Shown here in pieces: positions 11,628-24,744 of a stretch of DNA of 64,000 bases. The position numbers and the translations under genes are program-made. Source of the stretch: Rotaria sordida (taxonomy: Eukaryota; Rotifera; Eurotatoria; Philodinida; Philodinidae); NCBI GenBank assembly GCA_905250125.1, contig CAJNOL010000047.1, positions 114,423 through 178,422 of the forward strand, written 5' to 3'. The first letter of the stretch is position 1. Every line of letters begins with the position of its first letter. The notes beneath the pieces were generated by a model. The model was not told the origin of the DNA. It ran no database searches and worked only from the letters and a program-made list of their open reading frames with translations.

Positions 11628-14600
11628 GTTTAGTTATTGTTGTATTTGTTATTGTTGGTGTTACAAGTGAACGAAATGCATCAATTATTAAATGTGGATT
11701 ATTTTTAGTAAAATTTAACCAATTAGTTGTTTTTGATATAGTTGATGCATTTGAACGTATAAATGCTAAAATTTGTTGTTTAAGTAAAATATCATTTGCT
11801 TGATCACTAACTTCAAGCATTTCAATTGAATTATCAATTTTTAATACATCTAACATAGAAGATTTAGCTAAATCACGTAATTCATTTAAATCATGTTTAA
11901 CAGCAGCACGAAATAAATCAATTGGATTTAAATTATTATATATATCATCATTTGATGTTGGTAAACGACCTGTATATATATAAATAAGCATAGCTCGAAC
12001 AGTTGATGGTTCAAGATCATCAATATATAAATTAATTGGAGGTGATTTTAAATTATGATTTAATCCATTGAGATTATTTAAATGTATTTGACTAGCAAAT
12101 GATGATGAACGTGCTATTAATATAGCTTTATGTGCATGAAATGTAGCTAATGGTTTTATATTAGAATATTTTATATGAGATTGTTGAATATCGAATGTTA
12201 TATCTAGATCATTATTATCTTGATTATGACATATACATAAACAACGTTTTGAATTTAATGATAATATGGAAGATGATGAACATATGTCTGATGAAGATTC
12301 ATGAGAAGATATTGAATAATTGGAAGAGAAATGATTCGTTTCAGATGAACTTTGAGCCATACGTGATAATAATGATGTTGTTGAACGTGTTGCTCGACGT
12401 GGTAAGGAAATTTGACATGAACGAGAATCATTTGCGATAGTATTTAATTCAGAATCTTTAGAAATAACTAAAAAAAAAACAAAAATTGATTGAGATCAAT
12501 CAAGTTCGAATCTGTTGAATATTCGATGTCGATATTCATTGAAGATAATCTGAGATTGAATATAAAAATTTGTCAAAGTTTTTGTCTATAAATCATGTTA
12601 TCGATAATATAATGTATATTACTCATTTAACAAACTTTAGTCTGTACTACAAGTCATTTGACTAGAGAATAGACAACCTGTAGTGAAGTACACTGCTTGT
12701 GATGCTTCATTAACATGTAAATGATGAAAAACCAGTACTAATGACTTTTAATACTCCATTAAATGAATATTTTGATGAAAACATAACTGCTTACTGCTTG
12801 CATATAGCATTCTTCTGAGATAGCGCACAAGGAAAATCTCTCAACTGATTAATAGCATTTGAATCAGAACTATATGCATTTTGTAGAGCCTAATGAGCTA
12901 TGAATATCCTGAGAAAAAATTCGAGTTTTTAGTTTAATGGAGCGAAGATACTGCATTTTTTACGATACTTTTACGTCAACACTGTAGTCTCCTTCCGAAT
13001 CATTGGAAAAGATTGACTTTTGGTTAATGACTTGAAACTTTGTAAAGAGACAGATCTTAACAAAGAAAGTTTCAGGTCATTTAATTTGTTCCAATCTTTA
13101 ACAGCAGTGTTCAGACTTCCGAAAAAGGGAATTTCGGAAGTTTCGGAGATTTCAAGCATTTGTGTTCTGAATTGCACGTTACTTCCTAAAATGATGTAAT
13201 TTCCGAAATTTCTGAAATTTCCGCAATTATGTACTCACAGAAATTTCTGAAATTACAGAAATTTCTAAAATTTCTGAAATTTCCAATATGTCTAAGAACT
13301 TTTGATTTGCGCTGCTATATAGTTATCGAGCTGATGGAAATTTCAGAAATTTGAGTAATTTCCTTTTTTGGAAATCTGAACATACCTCATCTTGAAAGAA
13401 GAATATCGAGTATATGAGCAATGTAAAAGATACGCTATTATCATAGACGTATCTTATGATAGAACTAACGAAAAGATATGAAACTTTCAAAATAAACTAC
13501 TCTTGTGAAGATCTATCTCTTTATAAAGTTTCACGTCGAAATTCGAAAATCAGTTTTCCTTGTGTTTCTCCAGGAGACCATGGCATTGACTTCAAAATGG
13601 AGCATCTTCGTGTATAGTCCCGACTTAAAAGGTATTAATCTGTTTGGAAACTTTTCTCGTAAGTCATAGATAAAAACTTCTCTCATTCTCAAAATATCAG
13701 AATTAAATTTTATCTTTAATATTTTCTTTAAATTCTACCTGACGATGACTGTTCATGATGATCAAATATTCGTTCATTATTTGTTAAAATAGATTTTGTT
13801 TTTTCTGATGTACAATGACATGATGAACATGATGGATGTTGTTGTTTAATAAGTGATCGTTTAAGTCGATTAGATTTTCGATGATCATCATTTAAACACT
13901 GTTGTTGTTGTTGTTTTGGTATAACATGAATGTGTACATCAGTAAAACGTTCATCATCTAAAAGTGTTTTTATTTGATTTGATAAAAGTTCTAATGATTT
14001 AAAACGTTCTTTATCATCATTAAATAAACCAGATACAGGTGTTGAAGATGTTGATGATGCATTCGATGAATTAGAATTTATTATTGATGTTGTCGATGAC
14101 GATGATGCTAATGATGATGAAGTTGATGCTTGAGTTTTTTGAATAGTATTTATTTGTTGTTGTTGTTGTTGTGTTTGAATGGGATGTGGAGGTAATGGAG
14201 AAGGTAAAATCGGAGATGTATGGTGATGATTATGATGATGATGATGATGATGGTGATGATGATTATAGTGATGAGATGAATGAAGTATATCACCTGTTGT
14301 AGTTTCTTTTTCATCGACTAATATTACACGAACATAAACACGAAGACGATCATCAGTTAAAAGATCATTACGACGAGAATTCAAATAATTTCCATCAAGA
14401 AATTCTTTAAAGAAGCAAAAAAAAAAACAAAATTAAATTTCTCTGAAAATTCATTTTTATTTTTATTTTCTCTTTACCTGAGTAACCCCAATCATTTCCT
14501 GATGAAAATGTATGAAAATTTGTCGAACGTAACATAACAAGTTCATTATTTCGACTAACAACACTAAATTCAGCTTTAGCTTTTATTGTTGACATTGTAC

Positions 14601-16271
14601 CACTAACATATTTAAGAAATATTGCTATATTATTATTAGTATGTTGTTTTTCATTTAAACCACGTGGATATAATTTTAAACTCCAACGTGTATTTGAATA
14701 AGGTGTATTAACAGGTGAAAATATTTCCGATTGAAGACAAGTAAAATTTGAATCATCAATATATGATGATAGATAACTAAAAGAAAAATAAATATTTGAT
14801 CAAAAAATTGAATTTTATATTTATATATAGTAGTTTCGAAAATTATTCAACATGGTTTATTTTCAATTTTTTCACTGCGTACCAGGTCTCGAAACGGGCC
14901 GCCCTGGGCGGGCCTAAACAATGTTCGGATCACTTTGGGCCGAACCGAGCCATAAAAAAGTGGTTCGATTTCGAGGTCTGCTGAGTACCTTTTTGATATA
15001 GGCGAGAACATGAATAATGTGGAATCAGATATAGAACTTTAGTTCGGAAGTATGAAGTTTAGATACCCAAAAATCAATTTTATGAATGTCATTTAGTTTT
15101 ATATCTTGGCTACAAGTAGAAAGAATATCACTACGAACAATCGCTTTTCAGTTGACACTATTGCTCTTCGATCGATCATGATCAAAGGTAAAAAAGTCTG
15201 TTTTAGATTGGTTTTTCGATCTTCGCTGTTGAGTTATGAGCGTTTTACTTGATTTTGCCTCTATGAACATAGAGTCCCTGAATCATCGAGTTTTGAGCTA
15301 AAACGTTACGCATAGATAGGCCTTATAGTCACTAGAAAGACCCAAAGTTTGAACCAGAATGAATATATTCTCGCTAAGATATTTGCATTTTAAAAGAAAA
15401 GCCGATTTTGGAATATGTTTCAAAAGACGGGCATTTTTTATGATAAGTTGATTTCTCGATATGGATATATTTGACCAAATCCAAACTTTGGAGTGTTTCT
15501 AATAACTGTAAGACCCATCTATGAACAAAATTTCAGTTTAAAATTCAATGATTCTATGCTGCTAGGGTAAAAATCAAATAAAATGCTCATAACTCAACAA
15601 GCAAAGATCGGGAAAGCAAACTAAAACAGACTTTTTTTACTACTGATCATGATCGATCAAATGGCAACAGTCTCAAACGATTGGATATTTGATAACGTTT
15701 CCTTGTTAGTACAAGCTATTCAAGTATCGAGAAATAAAATGAAATATGATCCAACAATTGAAAATGTTATTTCGAATATAAGAATAACTTCCAAATAGTG
15801 AATATTTACAAATTATATCGAAAACAACGAAATTATTCTATTGAATTTCATTTGTTTCTTGTCCTTCTGTTCGTGTAAATTGTTATTCAATAGTTAAATT
15901 CAAAGATCATCTCGTATTACAAAATTTAATTCTTTCTTCTATCAAATTTTTCATGATATTTATATTTCAAAGCATTGATTTGTAAGTAGACATCTTTTTC
16001 ATTAGAAAATATCATCTTACTTAATAATCCATAAATGAGAAAATGAACATAAATGTCGTTCAGTTCGTGATGATGAATCTGATTCAGCAAAAGTACGTTT
16101 ATGACTTTGTCGAATCGTTGAAGTCGAGCCTGCTGCTGCTGATGATGATGATGGTATTGATGTTGACGAAGATACCATTGAAGTTGAATTTATTGTTGTT
16201 GTACTTGAATTTGTTGTAGAAGATGAATTTACATTAGATGATGTTCGATTATTATTACTGTTATTTTCCAT
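11521..16271 (-). CDS. SPOP-like MATH-BTB protein with a large insertion in the BTB domain
   Basis: Probable cullin-3 ubiquitin-ligase adaptor of the SPOP type: the MATH domain binds substrates, BTB binds CUL3. Exons 16021-16271, 14478-14776, 13739-14404 and 11521-12467 give 720 residues, about twice human SPOP (374). After a Ser/Thr/Asn-rich leader of about 70 residues comes MATH (HLCSFSHLWIIKNYL ... LYPRGLNE ... NDWGYSEFL ... DDRLRVYVRV). A long low-complexity linker with His, Gln and Ser tracts follows, then BTB starting at LLDDERFTDVHIHVIP (about residue 330). BTB is interrupted by about 165-170 residues of low-complexity sequence (an intron falls inside it) before resuming at FHAHKAILIARS, followed by DDLEPSTVRAMLIYIYTG and a BACK-like end (NNPHLIIDAFRSL). 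The C-terminus carries a 15-residue Asn run. Introns 1 and 3 carry palindromic elements. Orthology to SPOP itself is inferred, not proven. Confidence 0.9.
12640..13620. repeat. Dispersed repeat family copy (C), inverted arms, in intron 3 of the MATH-BTB gene
   Basis: The left part (about 12850-13070) carries the family landmarks: gagctatgaatatcctgag near 12898 and gacttgaaactttgtaaaga near 13030. The right part (about 13490-13580) carries the reverse complement of the segment gaaaactgattttcgaatt found at 58115-58140. Between them is a local run of short motifs of the type gaaatttctgaaatt (13130-13380), a degenerate microsatellite-like patch of about 250 bp. The whole lies inside the 1.27-kb intron. 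Confidence 0.65.
15137..15685. repeat. Palindromic element in intron 1 of the MATH-BTB gene
   Basis: About 550 bp with arms of roughly 240 bp. The left arm at 15171-15260 (gatcgatcatgatca, aagtctgttttaga, gttgagttatgagcgtttta) recurs reverse-complemented at 15565-15660. A second matching pair is 15283-15350 with 15475-15550 (catagataggcc against its inverted counterpart). The arms are about 80% identical by eye. Just upstream of the palindrome, at 14880-14975, is an unusually GC-rich patch (gggccgccctgggcgggcct). No ORF; probably a MITE or foldback element. Confidence 0.75.
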
Positions 16272-16512
16272 ATTAAATAATCTGGTTTTTTTTTTGTTTT
16301 CAATTTATAATATTACATATTAAAATATTTCTCATTTAATAAAAAAAGAAAAAGAAAAATCTAAAATAAAGTTTTTTTTAAAATCATTCTTAACTCAACA
16401 TTCTAAACTGGAATTTAGAAAAAAACAATCTTTTTTTTTTTTTGATTTTCATGTTATTCTTTTAAACTCTTGTAAGAATGAAATTATTTTGTTGAGTATT
16501 CACATATACTTT

Positions 16513-19500
16513 TTAAACAAATTTTGCTGGATCAAAATTAGGTTTATCTGGAAATGTGCAACCTGATTGTTGAATACATTCATATGCACAATAAGCACCA
16601 GCTTGAATTGCTTCTTCAAGAGTTTTATCAAGAGCCAAATAAGCAAGGAAACCTAAAACAATTCGGAACACATGTCGTAGAAGATGATCATACAATTCAA
16701 TAAGTCGATTTTTCTCATCTTAAACTACAAGATAAAATCAAATACGTTTGATGTGCAAGCTCTATTGCATATATTCTCCTACGCTGTACGGTAAGATGTT
16801 CATACACAGCTCTAGGTATAAGTTATTCTTAAATCTAATAGGAAATATACGTCCCATTCAATCAATTTTATTCTGTGTTCTATGATTGATAGCAAATGTT
16901 AAAACAAACTTTATTGTCTATTTTCTTTCATCATTTATTCATGCATACATACATTTCTTTTTTTAAACATTAAAAAAAATATTTTCAAAACAAAAGATCT
17001 TATCTAATATTTGAACCATGAATAGCAGAAGTCCAGACTAGAGATATGCCGAACTAAGTTTTTTGAACCTGCACATGTCTAGTCTAGATACATCTCACTC
17101 GCCCATGACAAGTTATTGAATTATACAGCTTGTCCATGCTTGTTACACTTTCTCATCTATCTGACCTACTTTTCTACGTCATTTTTTTTTAATGCTAGTA
17201 ATAAAATAACATGTAAAAGGAAACGGAAGAGTGTTTTGATAAGCATACAAAGAAGTCATGTAAGTCAAAATGAGATGCTCAAACGAAACATTGAATACGA
17301 TATATTTTTATAGAAAACAAGACAATTAGGAAAATTTTTAAAATGTCTATTTTCGATTATGTATTTTATATATTTGACGAATTACTTAGAGAAGATATAT
17401 CAAGACTAGATATTTTCCGATAATATAACTAATTATTAGAGAATAATAAAAATTAAACAAACATCTAAATAAAACAATTTAAACAGTGAGCAGTAGCTTA
17501 AAGATAGTTCCTTCTCCTTCTTTGTTAACCAAAAATTCGATTTCAAGCTGAGTATAAGGTATGACAGCGTCAAGTACCATGTGCAATTCATGACATCATT
17601 CGACTCTTAAGTTTACTCTTACCGATTTTACTGAATTAAAAATTTTTTTTCATAGTAATCGTATTCAAAATTCTTTTTGTTTTTTACTTAGCGCAATTGT
17701 CCGATGGGACTGGAATTTTTACTATAGATATTTCGGAGTATCTACCAGAGGTCAAATAAACCGTTTTTGTTTTTGCATTTTTCATGTAGATATATAGGAT
17801 TCTGAAAGTCAAAACTCGGGTTTTGGCTCCGAACCTTTACGCATTTCTCTCATAAAAAATCGAATAAAATTTGATAGAGATCGTAATTTACCTAGGTGCG
17901 ACCTTCTAGAAAACTCTTTTGAAAATTTTTTTCCTCGAACATATATCTCCTTATTCTAGGTGCTCTATCTGTAGTAAAAATTTTAATCTGATCGGTTATA
18001 CCCTCTGCAAGAATCAGAAATGGTCAAAAGAGAGCGGAAGTGTAACCTTAATGTAACGGATAAATGAATGAAAAATAAATAATATAGTCATAATATCTTA
18101 TTAACTAACACGGGTAAAATCAATTTTTTGTGGAATTGGAATTGTTCGTTGCAAACTACAAATATAACAGCATTGATATGCAGCAATCACAAGGATCTTT
18201 TAGATTACGACAGAAATAATATAGTTGAAGAACCAAATGTTCACGACTATTTTTTTTTAACTTTTGCAAATGTGGTTAAAACAGTAATTGTAAATCAACA
18301 TATATGTATCGTTTGATTCAAATGTATCTTTTTTTTTGTGGTTACTGTATAGTCTGAAAATCAATTTTTGAACGGAAAAATTAAAGTTTTCTCTCCTTTT
18401 TCTCTTAGACGCTTCGATAGATCCAGCTGAAATTTTTCGTGTGCTAACTAAAATCAAACCTGGATATTTTTCTTAACATTATATTCTGAGATCTTTTTTG
18501 CAGATCTTACAAAATTTGCCCTAGACAAAAAGAAAAAATTAGGGTTTCATACCTCCAACAAATGTATCACCTGCGCCATTTGTATCCACAATCTCCATTG
18601 GTTTTTTAACTGGAAATTCTTTAATATTGTCTCCAGCTACACATTAAAAATTTATCATTGATTAATTAAATTCAAAAAAACAAAAAACTTTCTATACCAA
18701 TAGCAAGTATAGTTGGTTCAGATCCTTGTGTAATAATAACAACACGTTTACGTTGAGAATTTTTTTTCGGAAGTTCACTTATTGCTTTAACTATTTCTTT
18801 TATATCTTCAGTCTAATATAGACAGGAAGGAAATTTTCAATAAAAATAAAATCATTTTTTTTTTACATCTAATTTTAATTGATGTTTATTAAAACTTGTT
18901 ACTTCCTTAAACAAAAGAATTAATTTTTATTTATTTTTCTATTTAAAAAGAAAAATATTTAACTTACAGAATCATTACCAAATAAATAATCAACATATGG
19001 CATAGCTTTCATTAATTTATCACCAAAAAATTCACTAATAAATGGTGCGGATAAATTCGTACAAAATAATTTATTATTTTTATCAGCATGTTCACATATA
19101 CGCATAACAGCAGCTGGACATACAGTATAAAAAAATCCCTAAATAAAAATTATTTTTATTGAATAATTAATTTTTATTATTGAAATATTTACAGCTGTAT
19201 AAAAAATTTTTGCGTTTTCCATTAATTGTTTATTATTTGGATCATCTAAATGATCAATTGTAAAATGATTAGCAGCACCTAAATTTGCTACTAATGATCT
19301 AAAAAAAAAGAACAAATAATTATTTTTTTTTATTTTTTTATTTTTTTACCGATTATTGCCATTGATAAGAACAGCACAGGTACCAGTTTGTATTCGTTCT
19401 TCAGAATTCTCACATATTTGATAGGATAGTAAAAGACCTGATTTACTAGCTGCATCATGTAATAATTGATGATATTTATCTTGACCAACACAACCCATAT

Positions 19501-20907
19501 AAACACAAACATGAGGTTGTTGAAGCAACCACTAGAAAAAACAAATGGAAAAGGATATAAAAAAAAAACAATTACTGTTGCAGTTCGCATTGAATTTTGT
19601 GTTGCTCCACCGGCAACAAATTGATGATGTGGATAATCACGAAGTAAACTTTCGTTTCTAATTAATTTTCAACAAGAAATTATCAATAAATTAAGAAAAA
19701 AATAATAATCACTTACAATCCTTTATGTGCTTCACCTGCTAAAATAGCATCATTGGATTTTAAATTATATCTAAATAATTAAAAAGAAAATTTTATATGT
19801 AAAATATTTTGATCAATGTTAAAGCACTATTGCTTAGTAATAATGAAAAATTATTTCAGCATAATTAAAATGTAAAACATGATATAGCTAATTTTATTAT
19901 AAATGCTAATGTTCTAGCAATATCTTTTATGTTTAGCCAATCAGTGCAATCCATAGTGGAAAAAAAAGAAAATTAATAGTTATGTATCATCATTAATGGG
20001 AAAGCAGGAATTGTATTTTTTATTTACTTACCATTATTTTAGATACAAGTGTCTATCACATTCGAGATTGAAAAATATAATTTTCTTGCTGTAGAATTTA
20101 ATACTCATTAAAAACTGCTGTTCTTTCTTGTGCAATACCATCAACTAAAAGAATTATTAGTCATAAGTATGCATTGCACTTTTAGTATGAGATTTCCTAT
20201 TTTAGATAATCAAAATTATTAGTAAGGATTTATATGTAAATTCATCGAATGCTTTTCTTTTTTGATTTTTAATTAAAATTACTAATATTTCTAGTAAAAG
20301 AAAAAAAGTGTCTTTCTTAGAAAACATCCAGGTTTTCCGATATTTATTTATTATGATGTGCGAAAAAACAACTAGTTTGGAATAGAAGGCCATGGCCTTT
20401 AATTCTAAGCGGGGGGGGTTACTAAGTATATTCTAGCTAAGAGAAAACCTGGATATCGGTAAAAGAGATACGAACATTTTCAAAATGAAAATTGATGTTT
20501 GTATTAACTGAAACTTATTTGAGAAGAAAGATCATTTGTAAATAATGATTTTTTCCACGCACAAGTAAGATTTTCATTTAGGACAAAAATCAACTTAATT
20601 CATAAAAGTTTTCTATTCAGATACAAAACTTCGATACTATGTCTAATGAAAGTCTTAGATTTAATAGTTACGAATTTTTTTGATTTTCATATTTCAAATT
20701 AATGTTTAGGTTATTATTGTTATACATACGATTCAAGAAAGGACACTGGAACTTCAGCAATAATATCAAGTAATGGATTTCCAATTCCAAAGATGGTTCC
20801 ATCACTAAAAGAAAAGTATAAATTTTTTTTTTTCGATGACAGTAGAACAAAAGAAAATATTTAGTCAACCTTAATTTTTTATTATCAGATGATTCATTTG
20901 ATGCCAT
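16513..20907 (-). CDS. ADK: Adenosine kinase
   Basis: Phosphorylates adenosine to AMP with ATP; purine salvage, cytosolic or nuclear. Eleven exons: 20870-20907, 20730-20804, 19717-19770, 19576-19657, 19350-19531, 19193-19298, 18968-19138, 18867-18905, 18698-18812, 18553-18636 and 16513-16652. They give 361 residues, matching human ADK (345-362). Diagnostic stretches in order: FGIGNPLLDIIAEV near the N-terminus, the PfkB-type substrate segment AGGATQNSMRTA, NLSAPFISEFFGDKLM, PYVDYLFGNDSE, the catalytic DTNGAGDTFVGG with the general-base Asp, and the C-terminal GCTFPDKPNF. Introns are mostly 45-110 bp, except intron 2 (960 bp) and intron 10 (1.9 kb, with a small hairpin at 17030-17095). The start codon directly follows a splice acceptor (ttttatttctag then ATG) and lies only 78 bp from the PFDN1 stop, suggesting a downstream operon cistron matured by trans-splicing. 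Confidence 0.97.
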
Positions 20908-20985
20908 CTAGAAATAAAACCACAAAGTTATTAAAAATGAAAAAAATCAAACACACTAAATAAATGAAAGAAGAAAAAAAAAATT
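20908..20985 (-). promoter_or_regulatory. PFDN1-ADK intercistronic gap with candidate trans-splice acceptor
   Basis: Only 78 bp separate the prefoldin stop from the adenosine kinase ATG on the minus strand. The gap is T-rich in transcript sense and ends in ttttatttctag immediately before ATG, a good 3' splice site with no matching upstream exon. No AATAAA and no obvious promoter are seen. This is the arrangement expected of an internal spliced-leader acceptor in an operon. Seen: spacing and acceptor. Inferred: trans-splicing. Confidence 0.6.
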
Positions 20986-21535
20986 CTATGAACGTGATTT
21001 TTTTCCTCCTGTTCCTCCGAGTCTTTCTTTAAATTGTGTTTCACAGTCACGCATTTGTTTTTCTAAAAATGTTTTTGTTGTCTAAAGAAAAGAATCAAAA
21101 AAAAATTTTTTTTTTAAACTGTTTCTTTTTTAAATACTTCTTGTTTTTTAATATCATCTTCACATGTTTTTATTTTATTTTCAATTTGTTCACGAATTTC
21201 TGCTTTACTATGTAATACAAACCTAAATAATTTTCGTATTAATATGAATTTAATTGAAAAAAAAAAACAAAATATACATTCGACCAACAGGACTAAACAT
21301 TGGTGTTTCAGGTTTAAGTGTATTAATTTCTTTATCAGTTAATTTTGAACGTTGAATTTCACGTTTCAATCCTTCAATTTGTCCTGTAGATTTTTTTAAT
21401 GATGTTTGTATATCAATCATTTTCATTTGTAACTGACCAAGCATCTAATTTAATTGAAGTTATAATATATTAATATATTCTTTAGACATTATGTTATACC
21501 TTTTGTGCTTCTTCTTCACGTGAAGTTGTAGTCAT
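20986..21535 (-). CDS. PFDN1: Prefoldin subunit 1 (beta-type)
   Basis: Subunit of the hexameric cytosolic co-chaperone prefoldin, which passes nascent actin and tubulin to CCT. Four exons, 21500-21535, 21278-21444, 21120-21222 and 20986-21081, give 133 residues (human PFDN1 122). Two coiled-coil helices flank the beta hairpin pair typical of beta-type prefoldins. The hairpin region reads LTDKEINTLKPETPMFSPVG, then RMFVLHSK across the exon 2-3 junction, close to human (LTDTEIMTL..VGRMFILQSK). The C-terminus is Gly/Lys-rich (GGTGGKKSRS). The start gives MTTTSREEEAQK and follows an acceptor-like tttctttgag by one base, so this gene may also receive a spliced leader. It is the upstream member of a tight pair with ADK. 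Confidence 0.93.
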
Positions 21536-24500
21536 TCTCAAAGAAATAATCGGTTTTTTTTTTTGGTTTTTTAATTGAATAAACTAAAACAAAAAGATAT
21601 AATGAAATGATATGTGAAAACAAAACAAATGAGATAGTAGTTCAATGAATTGTAGAAAAAGAAATATTCATCGATGTGTGAATGTCTATATTTGTTTTAG
21701 TTTATTGTTGTTCTGTTGTGCTGCACGAGCAATCGATGAAATATTGGATTGGTTAAAAACTGCCATTTGTAAATGTTAATATACCTTATTAATGATATGA
21801 CGATGAAATTACAAGTGATTTTATTTATAAGAAAATATCTCATTTGAAATATAATCAGTAAAATAATATTTTTGTTCAATTTTGAAATAGAAATTGATAA
21901 TAAGCGGCATCTATCAAATTGGACTTTCTTTAACTAAATAATGAATTTTTAACTCATTTCTTTCAATTAGAGACATAATTTCAGACAAAGCAATTTACTG
22001 TTCATGAATCATTAAATTTATAAAATTTTGCAATCAAAATTACTTGTAATGAAACTTTTTTTTTTAGGAAAAACTAGAACTTTTCTCGATCCAATTGAAT
22101 TGAAAATTTTACCTCAAATATTTGTATTCTTCATAAGTATATTTTATCATCTAGAATTATAGGTAGTAGAATATCTTGATTCTCGAGTAGTCTCAACATT
22201 TTTTATTAGCTTCTCATTTGGAAGTTAAAAATGAGAGAAGCCGCGTTTTTGAATGCTAATTAGATGAAATGTAGTTAGTGTCTTCTCTATTTACAACATG
22301 TAATGGAGATGGTGATCGGAAAAAAAATTCGTAATTTTCGACGGAAGAGATTCTGATCCACTTTACCGGACAAAAAGTTTAACGGATAAGCAGAAATCTA
22401 TCACAATACAAAAAAAAGATTTTGTATTGTGATCTTTTTCACTATTGAAAATGTTTAATGGGCATGTAACCTTAGTCTTCGAAAATTCAGTATATCCTCA
22501 AAAACGTTTTCTAAGTCTGCTTGATTAAGAGAATGTTATTACTAGTTGTCGGAAGCGGCAAAAACTATTGGCGTTTGTACAAAAGATGTGATGCATTGTT
22601 CAAATTGATCAATCTGATGGAAGTAGAAAAGCGTTGTCTACGCAATCTGAATCTAGGATAGACTTTGGCTTTTCCAACTCTTGTGGCTCTGATGCCTATA
22701 CTTATTGGACATAAGTTAATACTAGTTGTTAATCGGATAAATCAACTTGATGAAATATTAATTCACTAGCGCATAAAAATTGCATTTCGATATCCACTGA
22801 AAAATCCACGAAGACGACATATGTTAAAATAAAAATAAAATCCAATTTTGTTACAATCAGTCAAATAGAATTTTTTCAAACACCATCATATATTGTCTTT
22901 CTATTTTTTTTTCTACACTTAGCCATACTACTACATCATGTCTTCTACCTATTAGGTCATTAACCCTATTTGTTGATGTAACACTATCAAACTCCACATA
23001 TTCGTAACTAATTCATGAGTTTGTTAGTTTTTGAGAAAATTTTCTAACTTACTCTTTTTGACAGTCTGGTAGCATTTACATTTAGTCATATTCAAGTCAT
23101 TTTAGCAAGAACGACATACTGACAGTAGCACGAGATCATTTGGAAATATTAAAAACAAGATTATCTTTTTGGCCACAGCTTACGAACATACTTTTTCATC
23201 TATTTATATAGAAACTTTTATGAACTTCAAGTTTTATAGTCAATTGGATACAAACTCATTCCATGTAAATATGAAGGATTAAGTTAAACAATAAACAAAA
23301 CTTGAATAATTCGAGAAAAGAAAATTCATTTCAAATCTAGAATATATCAGATCTCAGTTATTTTCGTTTATTCTCTTCAATTTTGTTCATTAGAACTAAC
23401 CGCTAGTACAAATTTAATGAAATAAAATCATTTTCTTTTTTTTGGAGATGTCCGAAATCTGTTCTCCGTTCAGTCGATAGAAAAATTTTCGTTCCAAAAA
23501 GATTCCACTAAAATTTCGAATATGCCATGAAAATCTCTATATCCTTTTGCAATTTTTCGCATGTGCTTCAGGATTTTAGAAGAGAAGTCGTAAAGTAAAA
23601 AGTGTGAAATCGTTTTCCGATAGGATTATGAAGCTGCTTTCTTTTAATTCAACAGACCTTTATCGTTCTTACTCTTCAATTTAACAGTCATACCATTTTG
23701 TTCAGAATAAAATTCTACATCCAACAGTATGAGAATGAAAGTTTCATACAGCAACTGTACGTTTCAAAAACACGATTTTCCAAAAGGTGTTCATAAATAT
23801 TACTATTTTAATTCCAAACTTTTTTCTTCTAAACGATAGCAGCAGAAGCCTTGAAATCATTGTCGAAGGAGATAGGATGAAATTCTTTATTCATTAATGA
23901 GAACGAATTTCTAACATTATATCCAAGTGTCCCAACAAAAAAAAAAAAAAAGAAAATAATTTTGTACTCTTTAATCTAAGCCACCTATTACACATAATTG
24001 ATGCAACTATAACCTTTGCATACAAATGTTATTTTAATTAATACTGCTTTATCGTGCTGATTCATATTCCTACCTCAATGTTCGGTAAATCTTTTGACAA
24101 AAGTTTATCCTCTACTATATTTGAAATTGGTATTTCAAATAAAAAACAATGTCATACTAGATATATGTGTTTATTATATCCTGTGATATAAAGTTAAAAT
24201 CAACCGTTGCAAATAGAATAAATAAATAAGTATTTTATCATCATAGTATACAGAAATTATATAGCATCTGCTTACTGTTTTGTGATTTCTCGATTTATTT
24301 TATTAGTTTATTTTAATATAACAACAACGAGGAAATAACAAACAACAGAAAAAAATTATTTCTTTATTTCTTTTTTTTGTTTTTCCTATGGTACAAAAGA
24401 AATTGCCTTTCGTACAAATGATCTAGTTAGATTTACTTTCTATATTGTTTTTTTTTTTTTTTTGAAATGAATTACGTTAAATAAAACACAAAAGAAAAAA

Positions 24501-24744
24501 GAAAAAGAAAACTTAACAATGTCGAATAATAACATTAATTAATCAAATAGTCAGATCCAATAGTTTAGATGAAAATAATGAAGAAAGAAATAGCAAATAA
24601 CACTACAAACACACATTTAACCAAAACCCCCATTCATTGAATTGAAAAAGTCTTTCTTGTTTATTGTAAGTCCACAAACACAAAAGATAAATTAATATAA
24701 ACGCAATTCAAGAGAAAAAAGAAATATGAAGAATTAATACTCAT
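21536..24744. other. Intergenic, no gene seen; one perfect short hairpin
   Basis: A 3.2-kb AT-rich stretch between PFDN1 and the eIF4E 3' end. I see no conserved coding segment on either strand. The only structured piece is a 14-bp perfect stem at about 22399-22432 (atcacaatacaaaa, short A-rich loop, inverse). The last few hundred bases before 24745 are probably the eIF4E 3' UTR and flank. Confidence 0.55.

Noticed and set aside
11594..11803. Plus-strand frame with a poly-Leu start
   Set aside because: Antisense shadow of the Asn-tract end of the MATH-BTB gene.
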